A stretch of 57,264 nt of DNA from positions 1-57,264 of the forward strand of contig JAFGGA010000046.1 in NCBI GenBank assembly GCA_016930835.1. Direction: 5' to 3'. Shown here piece by piece: positions 42,702-52,089 of this stretch (position 1 is the stretch's first letter; every line of letters begins with the position of its first letter). Made by a program: the position numbers and the translations under genes. The stretch is from Deltaproteobacteria bacterium (GTDB lineage: Bacteria > Desulfobacterota > DSM-4660 > Desulfatiglandales > HGW-15). The notes below the pieces were generated by a model. It searched no databases, had not been told where the DNA came from, and saw only the letters and a program-made list of their open reading frames with translations.

Positions 42702-43751
42702 GTGATAAAAGAAACATTGAAACAGGTCCAACCCATATCACAGAAATGGCTGAAAAAGGCGTGGAACCGATTGGATAATTTGACCAAACCCAGGCGAAGC
42801 CTGGGAATTTTGGAAGAAATAGCTGCACGCGTGGTGGCCATCCTGGAACAAGAAAGCCCAACTCTAGAAAAAAAGGAGATCTTTACATTCGCAGGTGATC
42901 ATGGCGTGATAACGGAGGGAGTGAGTGCCTATCCCCAGGAGGTCACAGGCCTGATGGTCCGGAATTTTTTAGCGGGTGGAGCAGGCATTAACGTACTGGC
43001 ACGATGTGCCGGTGCCCATGTGAACATCATTGATATCGGCATGAAAGAGGATCTTCAGGATGCGGAGGGGCTGATCAAAAGAAATGTAAAGCGAGCCACG
43101 GATAATATGGCTATCGGACAGGCCATGACCCGAGAGGAGGCGGAGAAAGCTATTTGCATTGGGATTGAGATGGCTGAGCAAGCCCATGATCGGGGAACCC
43201 ACGTGATCGCCACCGGCGAGATGGGCATCGGTAATACAACACCATCCGCCGCGGTGCTTGCTGCATTGCTACCGGCAAATGTGGAAGATGTCACTGGTGT
43301 AGGGACTGGATTAGACGAAAAAGGTCTTAAGAAAAAAATCAAGATCATCGAAAAGGCCTTAAAGGTGAATAAAGATCATTTAAATGATCCCATCTCGATC
43401 CTTGCGGCAGTGGGTGGTTTAGAGATCGCGGGTATTTGCGGTCTGTGCCTAGGTGGCGCGGCCAGGCATATGATCGTGATCGTTGACGGGTTCATTTCAA
43501 GCGCTGGCGCCCTGGTGGCTATGCGATTGAATCCATCCATTAAGGATTATCTCTTTTTCTCTCATCTGTCTTCCGAGAAAGGACACCGCACTTTTTTTGA
43601 AAAACAAGGGTTGCGTCCCATGTTGGACCTGGATTTAAGGCTTGGAGAAGGGACCGGCGCGGCCTTGGCTATGCAGATTATGGAAAGCGCGGTCAGGATT
43701 TATAATGAGATGGCCACGTTTGAAGAGGTGGGGATCGAGCCGGGGGCGTAA
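42702..43751 (+). CDS. cobT: Nicotinate-nucleotide:dimethylbenzimidazole phosphoribosyltransferase
   Basis: A 349-residue CobT. TFAGDHGVITEGVSAYP, TGEMGIGNTTPS and the catalytic-Glu segment LGEGTGAALAM are present. It makes the alpha-ribotide of the lower ligand base. A GTG at 42702 with AAAGGA 8 nt upstream is preferred; an in-frame TTG at 42678 is weaker. The 270-bp gap from cobU holds a CCCCGGAGGGG palindrome (about 42614-42624) and no gene. Which base it activates cannot be read from the sequence. Confidence 0.94.
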   Translation: MIKETLKQVQPISQKWLKKAWNRLDNLTKPRRSLGILEEIAARVVAILEQESPTLEKKEIFTFAGDHGVITEGVSAYPQEVTGLMVRNFLAGGAGINVLARCAGAHVNIIDIGMKEDLQDAEGLIKRNVKRATDNMAIGQAMTREEAEKAICIGIEMAEQAHDRGTHVIATGEMGIGNTTPSAAVLAALLPANVEDVTGVGTGLDEKGLKKKIKIIEKALKVNKDHLNDPISILAAVGGLEIAGICGLCLGGAARHMIVIVDGFISSAGALVAMRLNPSIKDYLFFSHLSSEKGHRTFFEKQGLRPMLDLDLRLGEGTGAALAMQIMESAVRIYNEMATFEEVGIEPGA

Positions 43752-43859
43752 TGGTAGGTGCAAGGCATAGGGCACATGGCGCATGGCGCAAAGCGCCTTG
43801 ATGAATCGGGATTTTCGACAGGGCGCAAAGGGAAAAGCCTAGATATAAGGATTAGACTT

Positions 43860-44636
43860 ATGCAAACCAATCCCATTCATGGTCTCTTATCAGCCTTCAG
43901 GACATTGACGATCTTGTCATGGCCAGGGAGGGAAAGTAAGGATCTTTCTTCGGCCCTTCCATGGTTTCCGGTGGCGGGGGCCGTGCTTGGTTTGTTTCTT
44001 TATGCCTTGACTTGCTTAGGAATGCTACTCCCATTTGATCCTTGGCACAGGGGTATGGCCGTCGGCGTTCTTTTGGCCGGAGTTTGGCTGACACGGGGGC
44101 TCCATCTGGATGGATTAGCGGACTGGGCTGACTCCATTGGCTCCTTTTCCAGGGAAAGGCGCCTGGAGATCATGAAAGACAGTCATATCGGTGCGTTCGG
44201 CGTTATGGCCCTGATTCTTTTGCTTATGACCAAATGGCTGGCCTATGAAAGGCTTCTCTCCTCAGGCTCCATGGTATGGATATTGATTATCATGGCCATA
44301 TCGAGAAGCATGATGGTGGAATTGATCACCACTCTACCTTATGCCCGGACCGGTGACGGCATGGGAAGGCCGTTTGTAGAAGGGGCCTCATTGAGGTATC
44401 GGTTGATATCTCACATCGTATGCCTGCTCTTTTGCCTGCCGTTTGGACCTATGGGGTTTGTCTTGTGGGGACTGGCATTGATCTTGACCCGGATATTTCG
44501 AAAACGCTGTCAAAAAGGATTCGGGGGCATCACCGGCGATCTTTTGGGAACGGCAAATGAAATGGTTGAGGTCGTTCTACTTTTTTTGTGTGCATATTTT
44601 AAGGTTCTTTTCTCTGCGTTCTCGGTGACTTTTTGA
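43860..44636 (+). CDS. cobS: Adenosylcobinamide-GDP ribazoletransferase (cobalamin-5'-phosphate synthase)
   Basis: A 258-residue multi-pass membrane enzyme. GLHLDGLADWADSIG carries the Asp-rich metal motif, SHIGAFGVMALIL and GGITGDLLGTANEMVE are typical of CobS. It joins the activated ribotide to adenosylcobinamide-GDP at the inner membrane. AAGGA lies 9 nt before the ATG at 43860; the longer frame from 43758 starts in a repeat-like stretch. Confidence 0.93.
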   Translation: MQTNPIHGLLSAFRTLTILSWPGRESKDLSSALPWFPVAGAVLGLFLYALTCLGMLLPFDPWHRGMAVGVLLAGVWLTRGLHLDGLADWADSIGSFSRERRLEIMKDSHIGAFGVMALILLLMTKWLAYERLLSSGSMVWILIIMAISRSMMVELITTLPYARTGDGMGRPFVEGASLRYRLISHIVCLLFCLPFGPMGFVLWGLALILTRIFRKRCQKGFGGITGDLLGTANEMVEVVLLFLCAYFKVLFSAFSVTF

Positions 44637-44663
44637 TGAGACTGTTTTTGGTCAGGAGGAATA

Positions 44664-45743
44664 GTGGATAACAAAATAGAACATAAGCATGGTGGCAATC
44701 CTAAAGCGGATTTTATGAAATTCGGTCTGGAAGAAAAACCGGTCCTGGACTTTAGTGTGAATCTGAATCCTTTGGGGCCACCGGAGATTGTTAAGAGTTG
44801 TTGGCAGGATCTTTTTGAGGCCATTAAGGGATATCCTTCTGTCGAAGGGGAGGGTATTATTCATTTTTATCAAAATCGGTTCAATCTCCCATATGACAAT
44901 ATTTTAGCGGGTAATGGCTCCACGGAGCTGATATACCTGATTCCGCGGGTACTTCGCTTGAAAAAGGCCATGATCTTTACCCCCTCTTTTCATGACTATA
45001 CGCGGGCGTCGATGATTGCCGGAACCAGAGTGACAACCTATACTCTAATCGAGGAAGACGCCTTCGCCTTTCCTGACCCGCGATCGATAGCTGAAATGAT
45101 CAAGGATATGGATGCCCTCTGGGTGGGCCGTCCCAATAACCCAACCGGCACGGTTATTTCCAAAGATGTGATTATCGAGCTGGCAAAACAGTTTCCTGAA
45201 AAGTGGTTTATTGTAGATGAGGCCTTTATTCAGTTCGTAGAAGAATGGGAGAAAAACACCTTGTTATTTGAAAAGTCGTTTTCGAATATTTTGGTTCTCC
45301 ATTCAATGACCAAATATTATGCTCTTGCCGGTTTGCGCATGGGAGCGGTTGTGGCGGGTAGAGATGTGATCGGACGTTTGAAAGCAGCTAAAGAGCCTTG
45401 GACCATCAATGGCATTGCGGATAGGGTGGCGCCGTTACTGATTGATTGCAAGGAGTACGAGACCCGGACCGCGTTGTTTGTCTCCCAAGAACGTGATAGG
45501 GTGTATCATAGGCTTCAGGGATTGGATGGAGTGCTGCCTTTTCTGGGTACGGCCAATTATTTGCTTTGCCAATGGAATGCTATCAAAAATCTGGATGATC
45601 TACTTCGTCACCTCATATCGAATGGGATATATATTCGAGATTGTCGTAATTTCAAGGGTCTTGAAAAGAATTTTTTCAGATTTGGCCTCCGATCTCAGGA
45701 AGAGAACGATAGATTATTGCATTTGTTGGAAGGATTGGTTTAA
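44664..45743 (+). CDS. cobD: Threonine-phosphate decarboxylase (HisC-like)
   Basis: A 359-residue fold-I PLP enzyme related to histidinol-phosphate aminotransferase. HGGN at the N-terminus, DFSVNLNPLGPP, VGRPNNPTGT, the PLP-contacting VDEAFIQF and the lysine motif SMTKYYALAGLRMG match CobD. It makes aminopropanol phosphate, the linker of the nucleotide loop. GTG start with GGAGG 4 nt upstream. No threonine kinase is adjacent. Confidence 0.92.
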   Translation: MDNKIEHKHGGNPKADFMKFGLEEKPVLDFSVNLNPLGPPEIVKSCWQDLFEAIKGYPSVEGEGIIHFYQNRFNLPYDNILAGNGSTELIYLIPRVLRLKKAMIFTPSFHDYTRASMIAGTRVTTYTLIEEDAFAFPDPRSIAEMIKDMDALWVGRPNNPTGTVISKDVIIELAKQFPEKWFIVDEAFIQFVEEWEKNTLLFEKSFSNILVLHSMTKYYALAGLRMGAVVAGRDVIGRLKAAKEPWTINGIADRVAPLLIDCKEYETRTALFVSQERDRVYHRLQGLDGVLPFLGTANYLLCQWNAIKNLDDLLRHLISNGIYIRDCRNFKGLEKNFFRFGLRSQEENDRLLHLLEGLV

Positions 45744-45820
45744 TTTCGACCTAATTTTTTTTCAAGACCATTTCCTCCCTGCCCAGTTCGGAGGCAAGAT
45801 CTTGACAATCTCGCAAAAAG

Positions 45821-45924
45821 CCGTCACTCCGGTCCCGAATCAAGTAGGGGATAGCCTGCGGCCGGGGTCCAGAGACCCTGTAACTATTTGAAAAGACTGG
45901 ATTCCGTTTTTCTAACGGAATGAC
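45821..45924. repeat. Palindromic repeat (GTCACTCCGG...CCGGGGTCC, GGATTCCG...CGGAATGAC)
   Basis: GTCACTCCGG at the left end and CGGAATGAC at the right end form the outer arms. An inner GGATTCCG/CGGAAT hairpin follows. It belongs to the family also seen at 33357, 48328, 51199 and 51455. Confidence 0.65.
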
Positions 45925-46000
45925 CAAAATGGGTGTTTTTCGACTTTTTACGAGGCCATCAAGTTTTTTGATTTTTGAAAAATTTTAAATGGGGAGAACG

Positions 46001-46177
46001 TCACCCTCCCCTAACCCCTCCCGTCGAGGGAGGGGAATGCGCATTATCAATTATTTCTCCTCTCCTTACCAGAGGGGCCTGGAGTTTGGACATTTTACAG
46101 CTATGTATAAGCATAATGAATTCGATTTTTGGCCATATTGGCTCCCCTCCCCTTGCGGGAGGGGCTAGGGGAGGGGA
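46001..46177. repeat. Palindromic CCCTCCC/GGGAGGG repeat block
   Basis: Left arm with CACCCTCCCC and right arm with AGGGGAGGGG enclose a shorter internal hairpin (CCCTCCCGTCGAGGGAGGG). The first 45 bp nearly match the block at 40231. Confidence 0.7.
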
Positions 46178-46198
46178 AAAGATACTTCACGTAAATAG

Positions 46199-47203
46199 AT
46201 GATCATGCTGGAACTATCATTCATTCTCATTATCGGCTTTTTCATGGATCTGATCATTGGTGATCCGCAATATCGATATCATCCCATAAGAATGATAGGA
46301 AATGGCATTGCCAAACTAGAAAGAATTTTAAGACGATTCGGTTTAGACAGCAGGGGCGGTGGAATTATCCTGGCATTCTCAACAGTGTCCATCACCTTTT
46401 GTATCTATCTGGTTATTACCCACTTGTTTGACCGCATCCACCCAATCCTCGGCTGGTGTTTCAATCTTTTTGTTTTTTATTCGTTGTTGGCGCTGCAGGA
46501 CCTGTTTCATCACATTCGACCGGTAAATACGGCCTTGGGTGCGGGTCATTTGCCTGAAGCCCGTAGTGCCGTGGCCAGGATAGTGGGCAGGGATGTAGAG
46601 GATCTGAATGAACAGGGCATTATCAGAGCAGCCATCGAGACTATTTCTGAAAATTTTGTAGATGGATTTTTAAGCCCTTTGTTTTGGTTTTTGGTCGGCG
46701 GTTTATTCGCCTTTTATCTTAGGTTCGATCCCGTTCCCGCGGCCTTGAGCCTGATGCTTGCAACTAAAGTGGCCAGCACACTGGATTCCATGGTGGGGTA
46801 TAAAATCCCCGACTACTTAAGGTTTGGTTGGGCAGGTGCCCGACTAGACGATATCATGGCCTTTATTCCGGCAAGGCTTTCAGTTTTCATCCTTTTTTTA
46901 GGGGCATGGGTCAGCGGATTGCGTGCCTCCACTGGTTTTCGAGTAGCCTTTCGCGATCGGCTCAAACACGATTCCCCCAATGCCGCCCATGCTGAGAGCT
47001 TTGTGGCGGGAGCCTTAAATGTAAGATTGGGCGGCCCGACACGATATAGCGGAGAGTTGAAAAATAAGCCCTGGTTGGGTGAGGAATTCCCTGATCCTGA
47101 CGCAGGCCATATCCGATTGACGGAAAGATTGATTAGAACGTCAGCATGGATTTTTGTGCTTATTGTAGAAGGCATTTTGGCGGTTATCATTATTTGCCGA
47201 TAA
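46199..47203 (+). CDS. cbiB: Adenosylcobinamide-phosphate synthase
   Basis: A 334-residue membrane protein of the CbiB/CobD(Pseudomonas) family. DLIIGDPQYRYHPIRMIG at the N-terminus, ETISENFVDGFLSPLF, and DSPNAAHAESFVAGAL...LGGP are characteristic. It attaches aminopropanol phosphate, made with CobD, to cobyric acid. Either of two ATGs (46199, 46205) may be used; no strong ribosome-binding site is visible. Confidence 0.94.
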   Translation: MIMLELSFILIIGFFMDLIIGDPQYRYHPIRMIGNGIAKLERILRRFGLDSRGGGIILAFSTVSITFCIYLVITHLFDRIHPILGWCFNLFVFYSLLALQDLFHHIRPVNTALGAGHLPEARSAVARIVGRDVEDLNEQGIIRAAIETISENFVDGFLSPLFWFLVGGLFAFYLRFDPVPAALSLMLATKVASTLDSMVGYKIPDYLRFGWAGARLDDIMAFIPARLSVFILFLGAWVSGLRASTGFRVAFRDRLKHDSPNAAHAESFVAGALNVRLGGPTRYSGELKNKPWLGEEFPDPDAGHIRLTERLIRTSAWIFVLIVEGILAVIIICR

Positions 47204-47353
47204 TGGCTTGAATAAAATGGATATTCAGCCACAGACTCACACAGACGGACATAGACTTTTTTGGCCCGAAGGACATGATCATAAATCGTCCAGCGAGTCG
47301 CGGGACGATTCGTTTGGGATTGTTTGCATGGGTTTGTGGTTCAATAAAAACGG

Positions 47354-48250
47354 GTGAAAGACTTTACCATGCATCACAGAAAAATTATTTTAAAAGTCAT
47401 GATATGCTTTCTTATCCTGGGCAGTTCATTACCCGTATTTGGTGAAACATTTGAGGACGCCATGGGGAGAGAGATCACGCTCCATAAGGCCCCTGCACGG
47501 ATTATCCCGCTTGCCCCCAGCCTCACGGAGATCGTTTATTTTTTGGGACTTGGAGATCGAGTGGTGGGGGTCACGGAGTTCAGTTATTATCCACCTGAGG
47601 CCATGGCAAAACCGAAGGTCGGCAGTTATATCAACTTGAATATAGAGCGGATTATCAGCCTTTCGCCCGAGTTGGCCATCGGCACCAAGGACGGTAATCA
47701 GCCCGGCATTATCGAATTGCTTGAACAGGCAGGCATTCAGATCTTCATCGTCAATCCCAGAAAAGTTAAGGACGTGATTAAGACCATATCTCAAATCGGT
47801 GATGTATGTGGTGTTTCCGAAAAGGCCGGGTTGCTGACAAGGCAACTCAATCAGCGGATGGAACGGATCCAATCCGTTATTGCAACCAAAGAAAGGCCGC
47901 TGGTGTTTTTTCAGATTAACCTTCGACCCATCATGACGGTGAATCGCGACACATTTCATCATGATCTCATCACATTGGCGGGTGGTCTGAACTTGGCACA
48001 AGACGAGCCCATTACGTACCCAAGGATCAGTCGGGAAGAAGTGATTCGAAGACGCCCTGATGTAATCATCATTTCCTCAATGGACAGGGGTGGAGGTTTT
48101 GAAGATGCGAGACAAGAGTGGCTTGAATGGCCGTCCATACCGGCCGTTAAACATAACCGTGTTCATTTGATCAATTCCGATCTTACGGACAGACCATCAC
48201 CCAGGATTATCGACGGGCTTGAAGCAATGGTGAGAATGATTCATCCATAA
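47354..48250 (+). CDS. btuF: Periplasmic cobalamin-binding protein
   Basis: A 298-residue substrate-binding protein. A signal peptide (MICFLILGSSLPVFGETF) precedes a two-lobe domain (PLAPSLTEIVYFLGLGDRVVG, RIISLSPELAIG, SREEVIRRRPDVIIISS). It is homologous to the N-terminal half of the BtuF-CbiZ fusion and is followed by BtuC and BtuD, so it is the main delivery protein of the ABC importer. A GTG at 47354 or the ATG at 47369 may start it. Upstream is a small palindrome near 47289-47311. Confidence 0.9.
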   Translation: MKDFTMHHRKIILKVMICFLILGSSLPVFGETFEDAMGREITLHKAPARIIPLAPSLTEIVYFLGLGDRVVGVTEFSYYPPEAMAKPKVGSYINLNIERIISLSPELAIGTKDGNQPGIIELLEQAGIQIFIVNPRKVKDVIKTISQIGDVCGVSEKAGLLTRQLNQRMERIQSVIATKERPLVFFQINLRPIMTVNRDTFHHDLITLAGGLNLAQDEPITYPRISREEVIRRRPDVIIISSMDRGGGFEDARQEWLEWPSIPAVKHNRVHLINSDLTDRPSPRIIDGLEAMVRMIHP

Positions 48251-48327
48251 AATCGCTTTGCGATTTTATATAACGAGGCTGCGCCGCTGATTTGTAATAA
48301 TTTAGGTTTTACTAAATCCAAACGATT

Positions 48328-48354
48328 GGATTCCGCGACTTGATCGCGGAATCC
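48328..48354. repeat. Perfect 11-bp hairpin repeat (GGATTCCGCGA)
   Basis: GGATTCCGCGA (48328-48338) and its exact complement (48344-48354) flank a 5-nt loop between btuF and btuC. It shares GGATTCCG with the other dispersed palindromes of the island. Confidence 0.75.
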
Positions 48355-48447
48355 AGTATTTTTTCAATTGGGCAGACAGAACTTTTTTCATAGCCTGGAG
48401 TAGTGTCCAGGATATGCTTTGATTGGAAGTGAGGGGGTGCGTTCTTC

Positions 48448-49497
48448 GTGTTACAAAGTAGAGAAGACCTTTATTCTTTAAGACCCATAATAACCCTAAA
48501 AAAGGTTGTATTGCTTTCATCGATCATGTCCTGTGTGCTCCTAATGGTGATGGTTTTGTCATTGATTGTCGGCACGGCTGAGATTTCATTAAAACAGGTG
48601 CTGGGACTTATTCAAGGGACCTTATCGATGGAAGATCCCGCGAGACTCATCATCCTTAAGATCCGGCTGCCGCGAATCATACTCGCCGGGCTCGTGGGTT
48701 TCGCCCTCTCCCTGGGGGGCGTGGTATTTCAGGCCATATTGCGAAATCCCCTTGCAGATCCTTTTATCCTCGGCGTTTCCAGCGGATCGGCCTTCGGCGC
48801 GGTACTGGGTATCATATTCGGATTCGGCTTCAAGCTTGGCATTCCCGTTATGGCTTTCGCCGGCGCGCTTTTTACGATCTGGCTGGTCATGACATTAGGT
48901 TCCAGGCAGATGGGTATGGAATCCTCGACGATACTGCTTACGGGTGTAATTATAAACGCATTCTTTACGGCCATTATCATGTTTTTTATCTCCACATCTT
49001 CTGATTCCAGGTTGCATACCATGCTCTTTTGGCTCTACGGGGACCTTTCCCAAAGCCAATACGGCCAGTTGGTCATCATCGCCCCAATGGTGCTTATGGC
49101 ATCCTTGGTTCTTTTCGGCCTGGCAAAGGATCTCAATATCCTGACATCGGGAGAGGAAAACGCCCTGCAATTGGGTGTGGAGGTGGAAAGAACGAAAAAG
49201 CTCGGACTCCTGATCATCTCTTTAATCATGGGATTGATCGTGGCGTTTTCGGGATTGATCGGTTTTGTGGGTCTGATCGTACCTCATCTCAGCCGGATGG
49301 CCTTTGGGGCCGACCATCGTCAACTGATCCCCATAGCATCAATAGGGGGCGCTATCTTTCTCATTTCGGCGGATACGCTGGCCAGGACCGTTATCTCCCC
49401 CAGTGAATTGCCCGTGGGCGTGATCACGGCGTTTTTGGGTGCGCCCTTTTTTATTATTCTTCTTAAAAAGAAAGGCAGCCAATGGAGCCGGTCCTGA
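48448..49497 (+). CDS. btuC: Cobalamin ABC transporter permease
   Basis: A 349-residue FecCD/BtuC permease with about ten membrane helices. RLPRIILAGLVGFALSLGGVVFQAILRNPLADP and GFVGLIVPHLSRMAFGADHR are family hallmarks. GTG start at 48448 with GAGGGGG 10 nt upstream. It overlaps btuD by 16 nt. Confidence 0.94.
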   Translation: MLQSREDLYSLRPIITLKKVVLLSSIMSCVLLMVMVLSLIVGTAEISLKQVLGLIQGTLSMEDPARLIILKIRLPRIILAGLVGFALSLGGVVFQAILRNPLADPFILGVSSGSAFGAVLGIIFGFGFKLGIPVMAFAGALFTIWLVMTLGSRQMGMESSTILLTGVIINAFFTAIIMFFISTSSDSRLHTMLFWLYGDLSQSQYGQLVIIAPMVLMASLVLFGLAKDLNILTSGEENALQLGVEVERTKKLGLLIISLIMGLIVAFSGLIGFVGLIVPHLSRMAFGADHRQLIPIASIGGAIFLISADTLARTVISPSELPVGVITAFLGAPFFIILLKKKGSQWSRS

Positions 49498-50258
49498 CCT
49501 TAAAACATATCGGTTTCAGGTATGAACTGGCATGGGTGCTCAGGAGTATTGACATCCAAGTTCATGCCGGTGAGATCTTGGGGATCCTCGGTCCCAATGG
49601 TTCGGGAAAAAGCACGCTCTTGAATATCATGGATGGGGTGTTGACGCCCCAAGAGGGTGAAGTCCGGCTCAACGGGCATAATCTTCATGATTTAAATCGA
49701 TCCGCTATCGCAAAAAAGGTAGCCATGGTCTCTCAGGAGAATCATTTTCGATTTTCTTTTTCCACCCTTGAAGTGGTGCTCATGGGGCGGTTTCCTCATT
49801 TGGGACGTTTGCAATTTGAAGGTAAAAAGGACCTAGACATTGCCAGGGATGCATTAAGTGCAACCCACGCCGAGGACCTGGCACAACGATCCATCCATGA
49901 ATTGTCCGGTGGGGAAAGGCAGAGAGTTCTTTTGGCTCGCGCATTGGCCCAGGAACCCCTGGTTATCCTTTTGGATGAACCCACATCCTTTTTGGATCTC
50001 AAATTCAAGAGGGAGATCTTCCGGTTAATCGCCGCATTAAGCGAGGAAAGAGGGGTGAGTGTGGTGGTGGTGTCACACGATATTGACCTGTTATCGCAAT
50101 ACTGCCGTCATCTCGTGATGCTCAAACAAGGTTCGATCTTTGCCGAGGGAAAGCCTGAAGAAGTCATCACCACATCCAATATTGAAACGGTTTATGAATG
50201 TCCGGTGATGGTCGACCAAAACCCCGTGTCCGGAAAACCAAGAATCAACGTGGTATAG
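49482..50258 (+). CDS. btuD: Cobalamin ABC transporter ATPase
   Basis: A 258-residue ABC ATPase with Walker A GPNGSGKST, signature LSGGERQRVLLARAL, Walker B VILLDEPTSFLD and the switch His in VVSHDIDLL. It drives BtuC. The overlap with btuC indicates translational coupling. Confidence 0.94.
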   Translation: MEPVLTLKHIGFRYELAWVLRSIDIQVHAGEILGILGPNGSGKSTLLNIMDGVLTPQEGEVRLNGHNLHDLNRSAIAKKVAMVSQENHFRFSFSTLEVVLMGRFPHLGRLQFEGKKDLDIARDALSATHAEDLAQRSIHELSGGERQRVLLARALAQEPLVILLDEPTSFLDLKFKREIFRLIAALSEERGVSVVVVSHDIDLLSQYCRHLVMLKQGSIFAEGKPEEVITTSNIETVYECPVMVDQNPVSGKPRINVV

Positions 50259-50262
50259 GGTA

Positions 50263-50329
50263 AGGCGCAAGGAACTTTAAAGACTGTTTCGCTTTTCCCT
50301 TTGTGCCCTGCGTCCTGCGCCTTGCGCCT
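50263..50329. repeat. Inverted repeat AGGCGCAAGG
   Basis: AGGCGCAAGG (50263-50272) is exactly complemented by CCTTGCGCCT (50320-50329) between btuD and exbB. Related GGCGCA/GCGC-rich text occurs at 43752-43800 before cobS. Confidence 0.65.
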
Positions 50330-50404
50330 GATTGAAGTACTAATGAAAATCTTTCTGATATATTTGGTCGAATTGTAAATATACAAGCTTGAAAGGAAGG
50401 TTCT

Positions 50405-51064
50405 ATGTTAGATTTTTTTATCAAAGGCGGTCCGGTGATGTATCCGCTGCTGGCCTGTTCTATTCTCTCTTTAACCGTGATCATTGAGCGCATCTTATTC
50501 TGGGTTCGAGAGGATATGTCTCGAGATCAACGCCTGGTGGATGATGTATTGGAGCTATGTCGCAAGGGAGAGTGGGATGAAGTCAGGACACGGGTAACCG
50601 GATCCAGAGATTATATTATCCGTATCCTGGTTGCGGGGATCCTTCATAAAGATTTTTCCATGGTAAAGGCCATGGAGACCGCGGCCACGGATGAGATCAA
50701 GCGAATGCGCAAATACCTCAGTGTACTGGATACCATGATCACGGTCGCCCCCTTGTTGGGGATCTTCGGGACGGTCCTGGGTATTATCACGTCTTTTGAG
50801 CTTCTGGGTACAAGCGGTATTGAACATCCACAGGCCGTCACGGCAGGAATCGCCCAGGCCCTCATCACAACGGCCTCCGGCCTGGGTATTGCAATCTTGG
50901 CCGTTTTTCCATTTAACTACTTTAATTCAAGGGCGGAGAACGCCGCTGCCTATATTGAAAAATATGCCACCAGTCTTGAGATTGTATACGAAAAACTGGC
51001 TCCTCAATCTGTGGGTACCACCGGAAGAGCCAACGATCTAGGCGAAATCAAAAGGAGAACCTAG
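50405..51064 (+). CDS. exbB: ExbB-type MotA/TolQ/ExbB proton channel
   Basis: A 219-residue inner-membrane protein with three membrane helices (about 10-30, 110-135, 150-175). APLLGIFGTVLGIITSF and ALITTASGLGIAILAV are the conserved proton-channel segments. GGAAGG precedes the ATG. With exbD and tonB downstream it forms the energy module for the BtuB receptor. It is separated from exbD by a 614-bp repeat-filled gap. Confidence 0.93.
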   Translation: MLDFFIKGGPVMYPLLACSILSLTVIIERILFWVREDMSRDQRLVDDVLELCRKGEWDEVRTRVTGSRDYIIRILVAGILHKDFSMVKAMETAATDEIKRMRKYLSVLDTMITVAPLLGIFGTVLGIITSFELLGTSGIEHPQAVTAGIAQALITTASGLGIAILAVFPFNYFNSRAENAAAYIEKYATSLEIVYEKLAPQSVGTTGRANDLGEIKRRT

Positions 51065-51198
51065 CGTTACTGCTGGCCATTAAAATGTCCAGATTGAATG
51101 AAAATGAAATTTATCAACCATATTTGGTTTATTTAAAATAGGAATTCCCCTCTCCCTGTCCCTTTCCCAAATGGGGGCGTGTCGTAATTCCTATAGCC

Positions 51199-51307
51199 GT
51201 CATTCCGGACGAGCGAAGCGAGATCCGGAATCCAGAAATGCTAAGCAAAATTAATGACTTCTGGATTCCGGCTCGTGCCCCATTTCATGGGGCTTGGCCG
51301 GAATGAC
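51199..51307. repeat. 109-bp palindromic element, GTCATTCCGG ends
   Basis: The ends GTCATTCCGG (51199-51208) and CCGGAATGAC (51298-51307) are exact complements. Inner arms ATCCGGAATCCAGAA and TTCTGGATTCCG pair as well, so the whole element can fold into one long hairpin. Confidence 0.8.
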
Positions 51308-51454
51308 GAATTGCTACACAGCCTCTGGCGGGAGGGGATTACCGGGCTTTTCTATGAGAAGCGTCAAGCGGGTGTATGATCAATGTTATATGAACTCTTG
51401 TGTGAAACTACAAGGAATCCATAGTTCTTTTATCCTACGTATTAGCCTTTTTTT

Positions 51455-51556
51455 GTCATTCCGGCGAAGGCCGGAATCCAGTCCTTTCAGACAGTTACAT
51501 GGACTCTGGACCCCGGCCGCAGTCTATCCTGTACTTGATGCGGGACCGGGGTGACG
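51455..51556. repeat. Palindromic element of the GTCATTCCGG family
   Basis: It begins with GTCATTCCGG and an internal GGCCGGAATCCAG arm, and ends CGGGACCGGGGTGAC, complementary in part to the GGACCCCGG words inside it. Second copy of the family within the exbB-exbD gap. Confidence 0.65.
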
Positions 51557-51678
51557 ACTAAGTTTCCTTTCCGTTCAATCCGGGCTTTTTTGCGCCCGGC
51601 AGCAAAGCTGGATGTTGGATTATACCCAGCATGACGAAAGAACTATAGAACCTAACGCTTATGTAAAAGGACATTAAG

Positions 51679-52089
51679 ATGAAAGTTCACATTCAAGCAG
51701 GAAAAAGGCCGCGCATCGAGATGCTGCCGCTTATCGATATCGTGTTTTTACTTTTGGTGTTTTTTATCTATGCCATGTTATCCATGACCGTACATAAAGC
51801 CCTGCCCGTTGCCTTACCACAATCATCCACCGCGAAAATCGATAAAAAGCAGGTCCTATCTATTACCATCCTGTCTAATGGAGGCATTTACCTGGATAAG
51901 CAAAAAGTTTTACTGGATCGCCTTAAAGGGCGTTTAGAAGAGATTCATGCAGAGGAAGGCATTGCCGGTGTCTCCATTTTTGCTGATAAGACCGTTTCAT
52001 ACCAGGCCCTTTTTCGTGTCATGGATCAGGTCCGGTTGGCCGGTGTCAATCGGATTTCATTGCAAGCGGAGGTTGAACAAGGGTCTTGA
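51679..52089 (+). CDS. exbD: ExbD/TolR-family biopolymer transport protein
   Basis: A 136-residue protein with a short cytoplasmic N-terminus, one membrane helix containing the essential Asp (PLIDIVFLLLVFFIY) and a periplasmic domain with VSIFADKTVSYQALFRVMDQ. It works with ExbB to energise TonB. Its stop overlaps the tonB start codon (TTGA). Confidence 0.93.
   Translation: MKVHIQAGKRPRIEMLPLIDIVFLLLVFFIYAMLSMTVHKALPVALPQSSTAKIDKKQVLSITILSNGGIYLDKQKVLLDRLKGRLEEIHAEEGIAGVSIFADKTVSYQALFRVMDQVRLAGVNRISLQAEVEQGS

Larger units (their letters stand above)
45744..46198. other. 455-bp repeat-rich gap between cobD and cbiB
   Basis: No gene. It contains two different palindromic repeat blocks (45821-45924 and 46001-46177) separated by about 75 bp of AT-rich sequence. 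Confidence 0.6.
51065..51678. other. 614-bp repeat-filled gap between exbB and exbD
   Basis: No supported gene. Two long palindromic elements (51199-51307 and 51455-51556) occupy about one third of it. ExbB and exbD are normally adjacent, so these elements probably inserted or expanded here. Confidence 0.65.

Noticed and set aside
40231-46177. Possible CRISPR array from repeated GC-rich blocks
   Set aside because: Repeats are palindromic, irregularly spaced and without uniform spacers; no cas genes.
51199-51556. Possible insertion sequence between exbB and exbD
   Set aside because: Palindromic ends are present but there is no transposase ORF and no target duplication was seen.
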